NCBI GenBank assembly: GCA_910574205.1
Contig: CAJSYJ010000002.1
Span: forward strand, 124,001 to 188,000
Length of the DNA: 64,000 nucleotides
Origin: Bacteroidales bacterium
GTDB taxonomy: Bacteria; Bacteroidota; Bacteroidia; Bacteroidales; Rikenellaceae
Direction: 5' to 3'
Shown: positions 43,152 through 51,912 of the stretch, piece by piece
Layout: each line of letters begins with the position of its first letter
Numbering within the stretch: position 1 is the first letter of the stretch
Program-made: the position numbers and the translations under genes
Notes under the pieces: generated by a model
The model's database searches: none
What the model saw: only the letters and a program-made list of their open reading frames with translations
Told to the model about the DNA's origin: nothing

Positions 43152-44681
43152 ATGACACTGCAAGATATTCAACAGAAACTCGTGCGCCTTACATCGATCG
43201 TCGACGGATGGTCCGAGGGGCGTATGAACGCAATAGAGAGGGATATAGCCCTCGAACACCTCCGCTCGATATACGAATCGCTGTCGGCGGCGACGCCCGG
43301 CGACATTGCACCAGCAACCGAGCCGGCAGCCATGCCCGAGCACGATCGTCCGTCCGACGGAATAATAGTGACAGCGGTCGAACCGGTCGAGGAAGCTGCC
43401 GGGGAGCCGGCCGGGGAGCCGGTCGAGACCGAGGAGCATGCCGAAGTAACCGTCGCAGAAACAGTCGTCGAATCTGCCGAGGAACGGAGCGAAGCGGCAG
43501 ATAACGAAGACGCCGACCGACAGAGCATAATCGCCGACCCGCTCGACATAGACCTCCTGCTCGGCCTGACCGAGAGCGACATGGTCTCGCATGAGGACGA
43601 GAGCGCACCTGCGGATACGGTGCAGGATGCCGGTACGGAGACTGACCAAGCGCAGCCTGCGACGGAGCACGATGCAGAGGCGAATGATGCTATGATGCCT
43701 CAGTCCGTCGAAGAGGATGCAGAGGAGTCGCCCGCAGAGGATCTGCCCGAAACCGGCATGACGCAGAGTCAGACGGAGCCCGAAGCGGAGAGTGTCCCTA
43801 TCGAAGCACAGGAACAGCCGGCCGAGCCGCAAGAACAAGAGCAAGAACAAGAACAAGAACAAGAGCAAGAACAAGAACAAGAACAAGAACAAGAACAAGA
43901 ACAAGAACAAGAACAAGAACAAGAACAGGAACAGGAACAGGAACAGCCGGCCGTACAAACACCCGCGCAGGCACCGCACGCATCGGTCATGGCAGGTCTG
44001 TTCGATATGGAGCAGATACCCGTCCGCTCCAAACGACGCCGCAACGTCATGATATCGCTCTACGACGACGATCCCAAAAAGTTCGACTCCGCACCCGAGC
44101 CCAAACCTGCACCGATGCCCGCTCCGTATCCTGCGCCGTCTCCGGAGCGCGACCCGGAGCCCTACCGCGTACCGGCATCGTCCCCGATCATCGACGATGC
44201 ACCCGAGCAGATGCCGGACGAACAGCAGACAGAAATTGCAGCCGAAGCCATTACCGAGGAGTCTGCGTCGCCGCAGAGCGAAGCTAAGCAGCCAGCATCG
44301 GAGCAGCCCGCACCCGAGCCCAAACCCTTCTCGGCTCCCGTAACCCCGCCGGCAGAGCAGCCCACGCGCCTTGCCGATGTTCTGGGCGGCGGTATAACGA
44401 CGCTGGCCGACACCCTTGCCGGCGAGCACCATACCGCCCGGACAGTCGCTTCGTCGCACATCGACTCACTGCGCTCGGCAATAGGCATAAACGACCGCTT
44501 TTTGATGATACGCGACCTGTTCAACGGCAACGAACAGATGTTCGAGGATACGGTTACAACGCTCGACGAGTTCGACGATCTGGACGAATGTATGATATAT
44601 ATCGTCGAAAACTTCGCATGGAACCCCGACAGCGACGGTGCTCGCCTGCTGACGGACATCATACAACGCAAACTGTCATAA
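43152..44681 (+). CDS. Acidic low-complexity protein with Glu-Gln repeat and conserved C-terminal domain
   Basis: A 509-residue protein without signal peptide. The N-terminus (~1-50) is helical (LQDIQQKLVRLTSIVDGWSEGRMNAIERDIALEHLRSIYESL). Then ~350 residues of acidic Glu/Pro/Ala-rich low complexity include 19 uninterrupted Glu-Gln pairs, flanked by a basic patch (VRSKRRRNVMISLYDDDPKKF). The last ~110 residues form a conserved-looking domain (RLADVLGGGITTLADTLAG, LRSAIGINDRFLMIRDLFNGNEQMFEDTV, NFAWNPDSDGARLLTDIIQRKL). Ends resemble a Bacteroidota protein of unknown function. rsmI follows after 6 nt. Confidence 0.65.
   Translation: MTLQDIQQKLVRLTSIVDGWSEGRMNAIERDIALEHLRSIYESLSAATPGDIAPATEPAAMPEHDRPSDGIIVTAVEPVEEAAGEPAGEPVETEEHAEVTVAETVVESAEERSEAADNEDADRQSIIADPLDIDLLLGLTESDMVSHEDESAPADTVQDAGTETDQAQPATEHDAEANDAMMPQSVEEDAEESPAEDLPETGMTQSQTEPEAESVPIEAQEQPAEPQEQEQEQEQEQEQEQEQEQEQEQEQEQEQEQEQEQEQEQPAVQTPAQAPHASVMAGLFDMEQIPVRSKRRRNVMISLYDDDPKKFDSAPEPKPAPMPAPYPAPSPERDPEPYRVPASSPIIDDAPEQMPDEQQTEIAAEAITEESASPQSEAKQPASEQPAPEPKPFSAPVTPPAEQPTRLADVLGGGITTLADTLAGEHHTARTVASSHIDSLRSAIGINDRFLMIRDLFNGNEQMFEDTVTTLDEFDDLDECMIYIVENFAWNPDSDGARLLTDIIQRKLS
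43833..43946 (+). repeat. Hexanucleotide microsatellite (GARCAR)x19
   Basis: Nineteen in-frame copies of a 6-bp unit, GAACAA with GAGCAA and GAACAG variants, code for a Glu-Gln tract. Most central copies are identical, so slippage can change copy number without shifting the frame. Confidence 0.95.
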
Positions 44682-44687
44682 GAGCTT

Positions 44688-45407
44688 ATGGCGAAACTAT
44701 ACATCGTACCCACGCCGATAGGCAATCTCGACGACATTACGCTTCGCGCCGTAGACACCCTCCGGTCGGTAGACTTCATCCTCGCCGAGGACACGCGCAC
44801 GAGCGCAGTACTGCTCAAACATCTCGGCATCGAGAAACGCATGTACTCGCACCACAAGTTCAACGAGCATGCGACCGTCAGGCAGGTCGCCGATGCCATA
44901 GCCGGCGGACGCGACGTAGCTCTGGTAAGCGATGCCGGTACGCCGGGCATCTCCGATCCGGGATTTCTGCTGGTGCGCACCTGCGTCGAGGAGGGCATCG
45001 AGGTCGAGACGCTGCCGGGCGCTACGGCTCTGATTCCGGCCGTGGTGCAGAGCGGATTTCCATGCGACAGATTCTGCTTCGAGGGATTCCTGCCACAGAA
45101 AAAGGGTCGTGCAAAACGCATTGCGGCACTCGCAGACGAACCGCGCACGATCATCATCTACGAATCGCCCTACCGCGTGGTCAAGTGCCTCGAACAGCTC
45201 GCCGAAGCAATGGGCGCCGAGCGTCAAGTGGCCGTAGTAAGGGAGATAACCAAGAAGTTCGAACAGACGGTGCGCGGCACGCTCGCCGAGGCGATCGATC
45301 ACTTCCGCCGCAACGAACCGCGCGGCGAATTTGTCATCGTCGTGGCCGGCAAACCGTCGAAAAAGGCTTCGGCCGAGCAACGCGACGCCGACGAGGAGGC
45401 TGAATAA
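44688..45407 (+). CDS. rsmI: 16S rRNA (cytidine-1402 2'-O)-methyltransferase
   Basis: A 239-residue tetrapyrrole-methylase-fold enzyme modifying C1402 in the ribosomal decoding centre. All family motifs are present: YIVPTPIGNLDDITLRA, ILAEDTRTSAVLLKHLG, VALVSDAGTPGISDPGFLLV, LPGATALIPAVVQSGFP, FEGFLPQKKGRAKRI, IIYESPYRV. The C-terminal tail is short and acidic. It starts 6 nt after the low-complexity gene and ends 2 nt before the acyltransferase gene, suggesting one operon through 48059. Confidence 0.96.
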   Translation: MAKLYIVPTPIGNLDDITLRAVDTLRSVDFILAEDTRTSAVLLKHLGIEKRMYSHHKFNEHATVRQVADAIAGGRDVALVSDAGTPGISDPGFLLVRTCVEEGIEVETLPGATALIPAVVQSGFPCDRFCFEGFLPQKKGRAKRIAALADEPRTIIIYESPYRVVKCLEQLAEAMGAERQVAVVREITKKFEQTVRGTLAEAIDHFRRNEPRGEFVIVVAGKPSKKASAEQRDADEEAE

Positions 45408-45409
45408 GT

Positions 45410-46339
45410 ATGGCTGCCGACAACAACAAACACGAGCTGAACATCATGCAGAGATGCTGCGTCGGGGTGCTGTGGCTGCTCTGCCGCACGGTCGCCGTCA
45501 CGCCTCGCATCATACGCTACTACGTCTTGCAGGAGATAATATATTTCGTCATGCACTACGTTATCCGCTACCGCAGGGGCGTGGTAATGACCAACCTGCG
45601 CAACTCGTTCCCCGACAAGGAGGAGCACGAGCTGCGGCGCATAGCCCGGCGGTACGACTCGTTTCTGGCCGAACAGTTCATCAACACGCTTAGCGTTACG
45701 GGCATAAGCAGCAAACGACAGAAAAGATACATGTCATTCCCCGGCGCGGCGGAGTATGCAGCAGACACCGAGGGACGAGACGTGGTGCTGGTCTCGGGGC
45801 ATTACGGATGCTGGGAGTACTTCACGGCGGTAGCGCTCTACGATCAGGGACATGCGTTGATGAGCATCTATCATCCGTTGGAGAACTCTATTCTCGACGA
45901 ATTGTTCCTGCGCATGCGCCGCTGCGAAAACTCGACTCTCGTGCCGCGTGACGAGTGCATACGCTACTACATACGCCACCGCCACGACGGCCGCAACCTG
46001 TCGATAGGCCTGATAGCCGACCAGAACCCGTTCCGCCGGAAAGGCGCCTACTGGTTCCGGTTCCTCAATCAGGAGTCGATATTCGCCGACGGAGCCGAGC
46101 AGCTGGCCGTGAGATTCGGTATGCCGATGTACTTCGCCTACATGAAGCGCGTGCGCCGAGGCATATATGAAATGTACATGAAAAAACTATACGACGGCAG
46201 CGAGACGGTCGGCGACCACGAGCTGACGGTGCGTTATGCCCGCGCCTTGGAGCAGGTCATCGAGGATTGTCCCGAGTTGTGGCTGTGGTCGCACCGTCGT
46301 TGGAAACAGATACGAACACCGGGAGAATGTCTTCACTGA
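45410..46339 (+). CDS. Lipid A biosynthesis acyltransferase, LpxL/HtrB family
   Basis: A 309-residue inner-membrane acyltransferase that adds a secondary acyl chain to lipid A. The catalytic HX4E motif is SGHYGCWEYF (His131, Glu136), with preceding VVMTNLRNSFPDKEEHELRRIARRYDSFLAEQ and the later LIADQNPFRRKGAYWFRFLNQE block. An N-terminal hydrophobic helix (CVGVLWLLCRTVAV) anchors it. It is followed by two glycosyltransferase genes with overlapping starts, so an envelope-glycolipid operon is likely. Confidence 0.92.
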   Translation: MAADNNKHELNIMQRCCVGVLWLLCRTVAVTPRIIRYYVLQEIIYFVMHYVIRYRRGVVMTNLRNSFPDKEEHELRRIARRYDSFLAEQFINTLSVTGISSKRQKRYMSFPGAAEYAADTEGRDVVLVSGHYGCWEYFTAVALYDQGHALMSIYHPLENSILDELFLRMRRCENSTLVPRDECIRYYIRHRHDGRNLSIGLIADQNPFRRKGAYWFRFLNQESIFADGAEQLAVRFGMPMYFAYMKRVRRGIYEMYMKKLYDGSETVGDHELTVRYARALEQVIEDCPELWLWSHRRWKQIRTPGECLH

Positions 46340-47334
46340 GCGTAGTAATACTCAACTGGAACGGCATCGCGCATCTGCGCCGTTTCCTGGGCAGCGTGGT
46401 CGAATGCACGCCGCCCGAAGCGGATATCGTCGTGGCAGACAACGGCTCGACGGACGACTCCGTCGAGTGGGTGGAGCGCACCTACCCCACCGTGCGCATC
46501 GTCCGTCTCGACCGCAACTATGGCTTCGCCGAGGGTTACGACCGCGCCCTGAGGCAAATCGGCAGCCGCTATTACATATTGCTCAACTCCGATGTCGAGG
46601 TAACGCCCGGCTGGACCGAGCCGCTGCTGCGCATGCTCGAAACAGACGACAGCATAGGAGCCGTAGCACCCAAACTGCTGTCCGCAGAGCAGCGCGACCG
46701 CTTCGAGTATGCCGGAGCCTCGGGCGGCTTCATCGATATTCTGGGCTATCCGTTCTGCCGCGGGCGGATGCTGTCATACACCGAGCGCGACTGCGGCCAG
46801 TACGACGACCCTCGCGAGGTGTTTTGGGCAAGCGGCGCCGCAATGGCCTGCCGCGCCGAGCTGTTTCATGAACTCGGAGGCTTCGACGAGTCGTTCTTCG
46901 CGCACATGGAGGAGATAGACCTATGCTGGCGCATGCAGCTGGCCGGCTACCGCATAATGGTCGAGCCGCGCAGCGTCGTCTACCACCTCGGCGGCGGCAC
47001 GCTGCCCGTCTCGCCGCGCAAGCTATATCTCAACCACCGTAATAATCTCGCAATGATCCTCAAATGCGCACCGCAAGGACAGCGCATACTCTGCGCCCTG
47101 CTGCGACCGCTGTGCGACGGAGCGGAGGCGCTCGTGCATCTGCTGTCGGGCAAGCCGCGCAACGCGTGGGCGATAGCCAGAGCTTGGGCGGACTTCATAC
47201 GGCGGCATCGCACGCTGACGGCCGAGCGCCGGAGCATCGTCCGTCGACAAAAAGCCAAGGGCATATATCGCGGCTCGATAATTTTACGTTATATATTCCG
47301 AGGCAAGAGATTTGATAAAATGATGCAGAGATGA
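46327..47334 (+). CDS. Glycosyltransferase family 2 (rhamnosyltransferase-like)
   Basis: A 335-residue GT2 enzyme: MSSLSVVILNWNGIAHLRRFL at the N-terminus, nucleotide-sugar-binding IVVADNGSTDDSVEW, YGFAEGYDRAL, the DXD equivalent LLNSDVEVTPGW and a later ASGAAMACRAELFHELGGFDESFFAHMEEIDLCWRMQLAG (ED-type acceptor motif). Membrane association is suggested by a C-terminal basic/hydrophobic part. Start ATG 46327 overlaps the acyltransferase end by 13 nt. Acceptor unknown; a surface glycan or LPS core sugar is likely from context. Confidence 0.9.
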   Translation: MSSLSVVILNWNGIAHLRRFLGSVVECTPPEADIVVADNGSTDDSVEWVERTYPTVRIVRLDRNYGFAEGYDRALRQIGSRYYILLNSDVEVTPGWTEPLLRMLETDDSIGAVAPKLLSAEQRDRFEYAGASGGFIDILGYPFCRGRMLSYTERDCGQYDDPREVFWASGAAMACRAELFHELGGFDESFFAHMEEIDLCWRMQLAGYRIMVEPRSVVYHLGGGTLPVSPRKLYLNHRNNLAMILKCAPQGQRILCALLRPLCDGAEALVHLLSGKPRNAWAIARAWADFIRRHRTLTAERRSIVRRQKAKGIYRGSIILRYIFRGKRFDKMMQR

Positions 47335-48059
47335 AACGACTCGTCATAATACCTACATACAACGAATGCGAGAACATCGTGCGCATGATCGACAAGGTAA
47401 TGTCGCTCGATGCGCAATTCGATCTTCTCGTGGTCGACGATAACTCGCCCGACGGCACGGCCGAGCTGGTAAGAACCCGTCGGCAGCAGTATGCCGGGCG
47501 TGTGCATCTGCTCGAACGCAGCGGCAAGCTCGGACTGGGCACAGCCTACATCGCCGGGTTTCGCTGGGCTGCGGAGCGGCGCTACGACCGGATATTCGAA
47601 ATGGACTGCGACTTCTCGCACAACCCCGACGACCTGATACGGCTCGATGCCTGTCTCGAAACGGGCGCCGACGTGGCGATAGGCTCGCGCTATTCGAAGG
47701 GAGTGAATGTCGTCAACTGGCCTATGGGACGGCTGCTGATGTCGTACTTCGCATCGAAATACGTGCGCACCGTCACGCGCATGCCCGTATGCGATGCTAC
47801 GGCAGGCTTCGTGGGCTATACGCGCCGCGTGCTCGAAACGATAGACTTCGACCGCATACGCATGAACGGGTACGGATTTCAGATCGAGATGAAGTACTCG
47901 GCATGGAGGCTCGGATTCGCGATTCGCGAGGTCTCGATAATATTCATCGACCGCACCGAGGGTACCTCGAAGATGTCGGGAGGGATATTCTCCGAAGCGT
48001 TATTCGGAGTGATGAAGCTGCCTTTCAGGCGCATAAGGCCGAAACAGACAGACAGATAG
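47331..48059 (+). CDS. Polyprenol-phosphate glycosyltransferase (DPM1-like GT2)
   Basis: A 242-residue GT2 protein close to polyprenol monophosphomannose synthases: VIIPTYNECENIVRMIDKVM, LLVVDDNSPDGTAELV, GKLGLGTAYIAGFRWAAE, FEMDCDFSHNPDDLIRL (DXD), IGSRYSKGVNVVNWPMGR and MNGYGFQIEMKY. Bacterial members load a sugar onto undecaprenyl phosphate for transfer outside the membrane. No C-terminal membrane helices are present, as in short DPM1 forms. ATGA overlap with the previous glycosyltransferase. Confidence 0.92.
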   Translation: MKRLVIIPTYNECENIVRMIDKVMSLDAQFDLLVVDDNSPDGTAELVRTRRQQYAGRVHLLERSGKLGLGTAYIAGFRWAAERRYDRIFEMDCDFSHNPDDLIRLDACLETGADVAIGSRYSKGVNVVNWPMGRLLMSYFASKYVRTVTRMPVCDATAGFVGYTRRVLETIDFDRIRMNGYGFQIEMKYSAWRLGFAIREVSIIFIDRTEGTSKMSGGIFSEALFGVMKLPFRRIRPKQTDR

Positions 48060-48067
48060 AAAGTAAT

Positions 48068-48091
48068 GACCGTCGCAGCGCTGCGGCGGTC
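48068..48091. terminator. Bidirectional terminator-like hairpin
   Basis: GACCGTCGCAGC (48068-48079) and GCTGCGGCGGTC (48080-48091) form a 24-nt near-palindrome (one G-U pair) between two convergent genes ending at 48059 and 48097. Confidence 0.65.
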
Positions 48092-48096
48092 TCAGT

Positions 48097-49497
48097 TTAT
48101 CTGCGCCTCAACGCCTCGGGCAGCGGCAGACGAATGCGCGAGGCCGAAACGAGAGCTCCCGTCGCGGCGAAGCCTGCGGCGACGAACATAGGCGCCACGG
48201 TAGTCTCTCCGTCGAATATATGGAACAGCAGGGCGACCATTGCCGCACCCGACGTCTGCCCCAGAAGCCGCGCCGTGGCGAGCATGCCGCTGGCCGAACC
48301 GCTGCGATGCTGCGGCGCCGAGGCTATCATGATACTGTTGTTGGGCGACTGGAACAGTCCGAATCCCGCACCGCACAACACCAACCGCCAGACGACATCG
48401 GCGGCCGACGGATGCGACGACATGGTACCCAGCGCAACCAGTCCTGCCGTCATGACGGCAAGCCCCGTCAAACCCAGCACACCGGCATGTATGCGCTCGA
48501 CCAGACGTCCGGCCAGCGGTGCGACCACGACAATGACCATAGGCCACGCCATAAGCAGCAGCCCCGTATCGACGGGCGTATATCCGAGGCTGTGTTGCAG
48601 GATGAACGGCAGCGACACCATAGCCAGCATCTGTGCCGTAAACGAGCATATCGACGTGAGTATCGACAGCGAGAAGATAGGTATGCGCAATAGATCGAAA
48701 GGCAGCAAAGGCGACTCCTTGCCCAGCTGCCGCCTTACGTATACGAAGCCTACGACGGCCGTCGCGACCAGAGTTGCGCTTACCACAGGCATGGCGACAT
48801 CGTGCGAGAAGGCTTCGATAGAGAATATCAGCAGGCCGAACGTCAGCGCATTCAACACGCAGTCGCGCCAGTCCAGACGCCGCCCGACGACCCTGACCGG
48901 GTTCTTCGGCAGAAACCGATAGCTGAACACGAAAGCAACGATGCCGATAGGTATGTTGACGGCAAAGAGCCAGTGCCACGATGCAACCGACAGTATAGCC
49001 GCCGCAAGCGACGGGCCGGCCACCGACGACACGGCCACGATCGTCGCGTTGATGCCCAGTCCTCGCGCCAGCCTGTCGCGCGGATAAATGATACGTATGA
49101 TCGTCGTATTGATGCTGGTAACGGCTGCGGCGCCCACGCCCTCGACTATGCGGCAGAGGATCAGCGTCGTGAACGATCCGGCCAGCGCACAGCCCAGCGA
49201 AGCGAGCGTAAAGAGCACCAGACCGGATATATATATGCGGCGGTAACCGACGATGTCGCCCAGATTCGAGAATATGAGCAGCGTCATGACTATGGCCAGC
49301 TGGTAGCTGTTGATAGCCCACACCGAATCGGCCGACGACACGCTCATCTCGGCCGAGAAGGTGGGCAGCGCCACGTTGACTATCGCACCGCTTATGACCG
49401 AGGCCGACACGCCGAACGCAACGGCCATTATCGCCCACAGCCGCCGCGGCATGTCGAGTCCGTTCCACTGACTGTTTCCCGAAATCGTTTCGCTCAT
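48097..49497 (-). CDS. MFS drug exporter, DHA2 (14-helix, QacA/EmrB-like) family
   Basis: A 466-residue transporter with 13-14 predicted helices. Typical motifs are SGAIVNVALPTFSAEM (motif D1 region), IFSNLGDIVGYRRIYISGLVLFTLASLGCALAGS (motif A), CRIVEGVGAAAVTSINTTIIRIIYPRDRLARGLGINATIVAVSSVAGPSLAAAIL (motif C). Probable role: proton-driven efflux of hydrophobic cations or drugs. It stands alone between the glycosyltransferases (convergent) and the luxS-pfs pair (same strand, 37 nt upstream), so it could be read through from luxS. Confidence 0.9.
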   Translation of the reverse strand: MSETISGNSQWNGLDMPRRLWAIMAVAFGVSASVISGAIVNVALPTFSAEMSVSSADSVWAINSYQLAIVMTLLIFSNLGDIVGYRRIYISGLVLFTLASLGCALAGSFTTLILCRIVEGVGAAAVTSINTTIIRIIYPRDRLARGLGINATIVAVSSVAGPSLAAAILSVASWHWLFAVNIPIGIVAFVFSYRFLPKNPVRVVGRRLDWRDCVLNALTFGLLIFSIEAFSHDVAMPVVSATLVATAVVGFVYVRRQLGKESPLLPFDLLRIPIFSLSILTSICSFTAQMLAMVSLPFILQHSLGYTPVDTGLLLMAWPMVIVVVAPLAGRLVERIHAGVLGLTGLAVMTAGLVALGTMSSHPSAADVVWRLVLCGAGFGLFQSPNNSIMIASAPQHRSGSASGMLATARLLGQTSGAAMVALLFHIFDGETTVAPMFVAAGFAATGALVSASRIRLPLPEALRRR

Positions 49498-49534
49498 ATA
49501 CCGGTCATCGACTACCCTACCGACGTCATCGGCG

Positions 49535-50131
49535 TTAAAACGATATCTCTTCGAGGCGGTCGACGAATATCGAAAAATCCGAATGCGTATCGGCGAACTC
49601 GTCGTAGGAGTGTTCGTTGTGTCCCGACTCGGGAACGTCCGATATCATCTTGACCGCTACGACGGGCACACCGCCGAAGAGCTCGGCAGTCTGACATACG
49701 GCCGTGATCTCCATGTCGAACAGAGCTCGCGGCTGTGCGAAGCGCGACTTTATCGCGCGTATCATGTCGGCGCCGACAAACGAGTCGCCCGTAAATACCG
49801 TATCCTCGTCGCGGCCGCACAGAGCATACTCGCCGGTCATCTCGGGGATGAAGCCGTCGGGAATGATGCAGTCGTGATAGCGCGCACGGCGCGGCATGAC
49901 GACCTCGCCCTGCCGGCGTCCCTCGGCCGAGGCTGCGTAGCCAACGACAGCCAACATGTCGAACGGCCGCCCGGACGAGCACAGCGCACGTGCGGTCGAT
50001 GCCGCGGCGCAGGCCTTGCCGATGCCGCAGCGCACCACCGTATAGTCGTTTTTCAGAGAAGATGCGCGCTCCAATGCCGTCTCCATATTGCGGTTCTCGC
50101 GCTCGGTGGGTGTAAGAACGAGTATTCGCAT
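49535..50131 (-). CDS. MTA/SAH nucleosidase-like (Pfs, PNP/UDP phosphorylase family)
   Basis: A 198-residue nucleosidase of the PNP_UDP_1 fold. Key parts: MRILVLTPTERENRNMETAL at the start, VVRCGIGKACAAASTARAL (phosphate/ribose site), LAVVGYAASAEGRRQGEVVMP, FDMEITAVCQTAELFGGVPVVAVKMISDVPE with ribose-binding Glu and catalytic Asp. It would cleave S-adenosylhomocysteine to S-ribosylhomocysteine plus adenine, feeding LuxS directly. The start overlaps the luxS stop codon (TAATG), so translation is coupled. It is somewhat shorter than E. coli Pfs (232 aa). Confidence 0.82.
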   Translation of the reverse strand: MRILVLTPTERENRNMETALERASSLKNDYTVVRCGIGKACAAASTARALCSSGRPFDMLAVVGYAASAEGRRQGEVVMPRRARYHDCIIPDGFIPEMTGEYALCGRDEDTVFTGDSFVGADMIRAIKSRFAQPRALFDMEITAVCQTAELFGGVPVVAVKMISDVPESGHNEHSYDEFADTHSDFSIFVDRLEEISF

Positions 50132-50643
50132 TATCTCTCAGTATTATAAATGTCGCCTATTCCGGCCTCGACGGCCTCCTCGCGCGTATAGAGACAACGA
50201 AGATACTCGGCCATGGCGCTGTTGGTCGTCTCGATCGCATAGAGACCGGGGTTGCCGCACTGAACCTCGTTGAGTCCCACTATATCCTCGGCCGAGCGCA
50301 GCGGAAAGACATCGGCATAGACCTTGGCCAGAGCAGCGCGTATCTGCTGCGGCTCGACGTCGTTCATCGTCGAAAGGTAGAAGCCGGTCTTGCATCCCAT
50401 AGGACAGAACGATACGATGCGGCTGCCGATGACGGGATCGAGTCTGAGGTAGTAGGCCATAAGGTGTTCTATCGTATGCACCTCGCCCGAGCCGAGCGGA
50501 GCATGCGCCATGGGCGCACGGAATCTGAGGTCCCACGAGTAGACGGCCAGATCGTCGTTTATGGGATATATCGAGCGCAGATACAACCCTGTCGCAAGCG
50601 TCCGATGATCCACATCGAACGACGAAACTATCGATTTGTTCAT
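50131..50643 (-). CDS. luxS: S-ribosylhomocysteine lyase
   Basis: A 170-residue LuxS that splits S-ribosylhomocysteine into homocysteine and DPD, precursor of autoinducer-2. The metal ligands are seen in HTIEH (His56, His60) and NEVQCG (Cys129); the general base Cys84 lies in PMGCKTGFYL. With the coupled nucleosidase gene downstream it completes the activated methyl cycle; signalling by AI-2 may be a by-product. Promoter at 50666-50696. Confidence 0.96.
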   Translation of the reverse strand: MNKSIVSSFDVDHRTLATGLYLRSIYPINDDLAVYSWDLRFRAPMAHAPLGSGEVHTIEHLMAYYLRLDPVIGSRIVSFCPMGCKTGFYLSTMNDVEPQQIRAALAKVYADVFPLRSAEDIVGLNEVQCGNPGLYAIETTNSAMAEYLRCLYTREEAVEAGIGDIYNTER

Positions 50644-50665
50644 ATCTTGAAATTTTATTGTCCGG

Positions 50666-50696
50666 CAAATTTACTCAATTAGTCCCAAACGGCAAA
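50666..50696 (-). promoter_or_regulatory. Promoter of luxS-pfs
   Basis: Minus strand: TTTG (50696-50693), 19 nt, TAAATTTG (50673-50666), a full consensus match, 22 nt before ATG 50643. Confidence 0.78.
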
Positions 50697-50749
50697 CTAT
50701 TCCGCCGATTATAGCGCAACCGGCACACGGGCGGCTCCGCAGACGTAGG

Positions 50750-50781
50750 TTTGCATCGTTGCGCAAAAATGCGTATCTTCG
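50750..50781 (+). promoter_or_regulatory. Promoter of the acyltransferase gene
   Basis: TTTG (50750-50753), 20 nt, TATCTTCG (50774-50781; TTCG variant), 21 nt before ATG 50803. Confidence 0.65.
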
Positions 50782-50802
50782 CACGAAACATAATATCGTC
50801 AT

Positions 50803-51912
50803 ATGGAATCTCCCTCTGCCGGTCGGCGAATCGTATTTCTGGACTACCTGCGAGTGGCGGCCTGCTTCATGGTAATATTCGTTCACTCGATAGAGCCGTT
50901 TTATCTCGATGCCGACGGCACCTACATAGCCTCGGCCGGCGATGCGCTGTGGGTAACGCTGCTCGACTCGGCCGCCCGCTGCGCCGTTCCGCTCTTCGTG
51001 CTGACATCGAGCTATCTGCTCTTTCCCGTCGCGGGCGGCACAGAGCGGTTCTTCCGCAGGCGCTTTACGAAAGTAGTCGTACCGTTCCTTTTCTGGGCCA
51101 TACTCTATGCCGTCGTTCCGATGTGGGGCTCGGGCGGCGAGTTCGACCTTGGCGGCAATCTGCGGCATCTGCTTCTCAACTTCACTGACAACGCCGGCCA
51201 CCTGTGGTTCGTATACATGCTCTTGGGCGTATACATCGCCATGCCGATCATATCGCCGTGGGCGGAGCGGGTCTCGAAACGTAGCGAGCGTATATTTCTC
51301 GCGGCATGGGCCTTCACTACGCTCGTCCCGTTCCTGCACCGTGCTGCGCTGACCATTTACGGCCGCGCCGAGATATGGGGCGAGGCGGGCTGGAACGAGT
51401 TCGGAACACTATATTATATAAGCGGCTTCATAGGCTACGTCGTCGCGGGTCATTACATACGCAAGTATGTCGACTGGTCGTGGCGCCGCACGCTGGCCGT
51501 CTGCCTGCCTATGTTCGCCGCAGGGTATGCCCTCACGGCTGGCATCTTCTGGCAGTTCATCCCCGCAGAGTTTCCGGTCGACGACAGCATCGATCTGGCC
51601 ATAGAGATGGAGACCAGCTGGCGCTTCTGCTCGACGGGAGTGGCCATGACCGCCATAGCGGTGTTCCTGCTTTTCAAGAAATTCTCGCGCGCCGCATGGT
51701 TCTACCCCGCCGTCAGACGCATTTCGGAGGTAAGCTACGGCATATATCTGATGCACATATTCGTACTGACGGCCGCATTCGACATCATATCGGGCTGGGG
51801 CATGGCTACGCCGTGGACGATTCTAACGACTGCCGCCGCTACATTCGCCGTATGTGCGACAGCCGCACGCATGCTGTCGTATCTGCCGGGCAGCAAATAC
51901 ATATTGGGATGA
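50803..51912 (+). CDS. Membrane acyltransferase family 3 protein
   Basis: A 369-residue polytopic protein with about ten helices. The acyltransferase-3 pattern is clear: RIVFLDYLRVAACFMVIFVHS at the start (catalytic His in the first helix), VPLFVLTSSYLLFP, HLWFVYMLLGVYIAMPII, and RISEVSYGIYLMHIFVLTA. Such enzymes O-acetylate or O-succinylate surface glycans and peptidoglycan. The next gene, of the GSCFA family, overlaps by ATGA and may act on the same glycan. Confidence 0.88.
   Translation: MESPSAGRRIVFLDYLRVAACFMVIFVHSIEPFYLDADGTYIASAGDALWVTLLDSAARCAVPLFVLTSSYLLFPVAGGTERFFRRRFTKVVVPFLFWAILYAVVPMWGSGGEFDLGGNLRHLLLNFTDNAGHLWFVYMLLGVYIAMPIISPWAERVSKRSERIFLAAWAFTTLVPFLHRAALTIYGRAEIWGEAGWNEFGTLYYISGFIGYVVAGHYIRKYVDWSWRRTLAVCLPMFAAGYALTAGIFWQFIPAEFPVDDSIDLAIEMETSWRFCSTGVAMTAIAVFLLFKKFSRAAWFYPAVRRISEVSYGIYLMHIFVLTAAFDIISGWGMATPWTILTTAAATFAVCATAARMLSYLPGSKYILG

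Noticed and set aside
43047..44459. 470-codon antisense frame opposite the Glu-Gln-repeat gene
   Set aside because: Its Leu/Phe/Cys repeats are simply the complement of the GARCAR array; no start context or family match.
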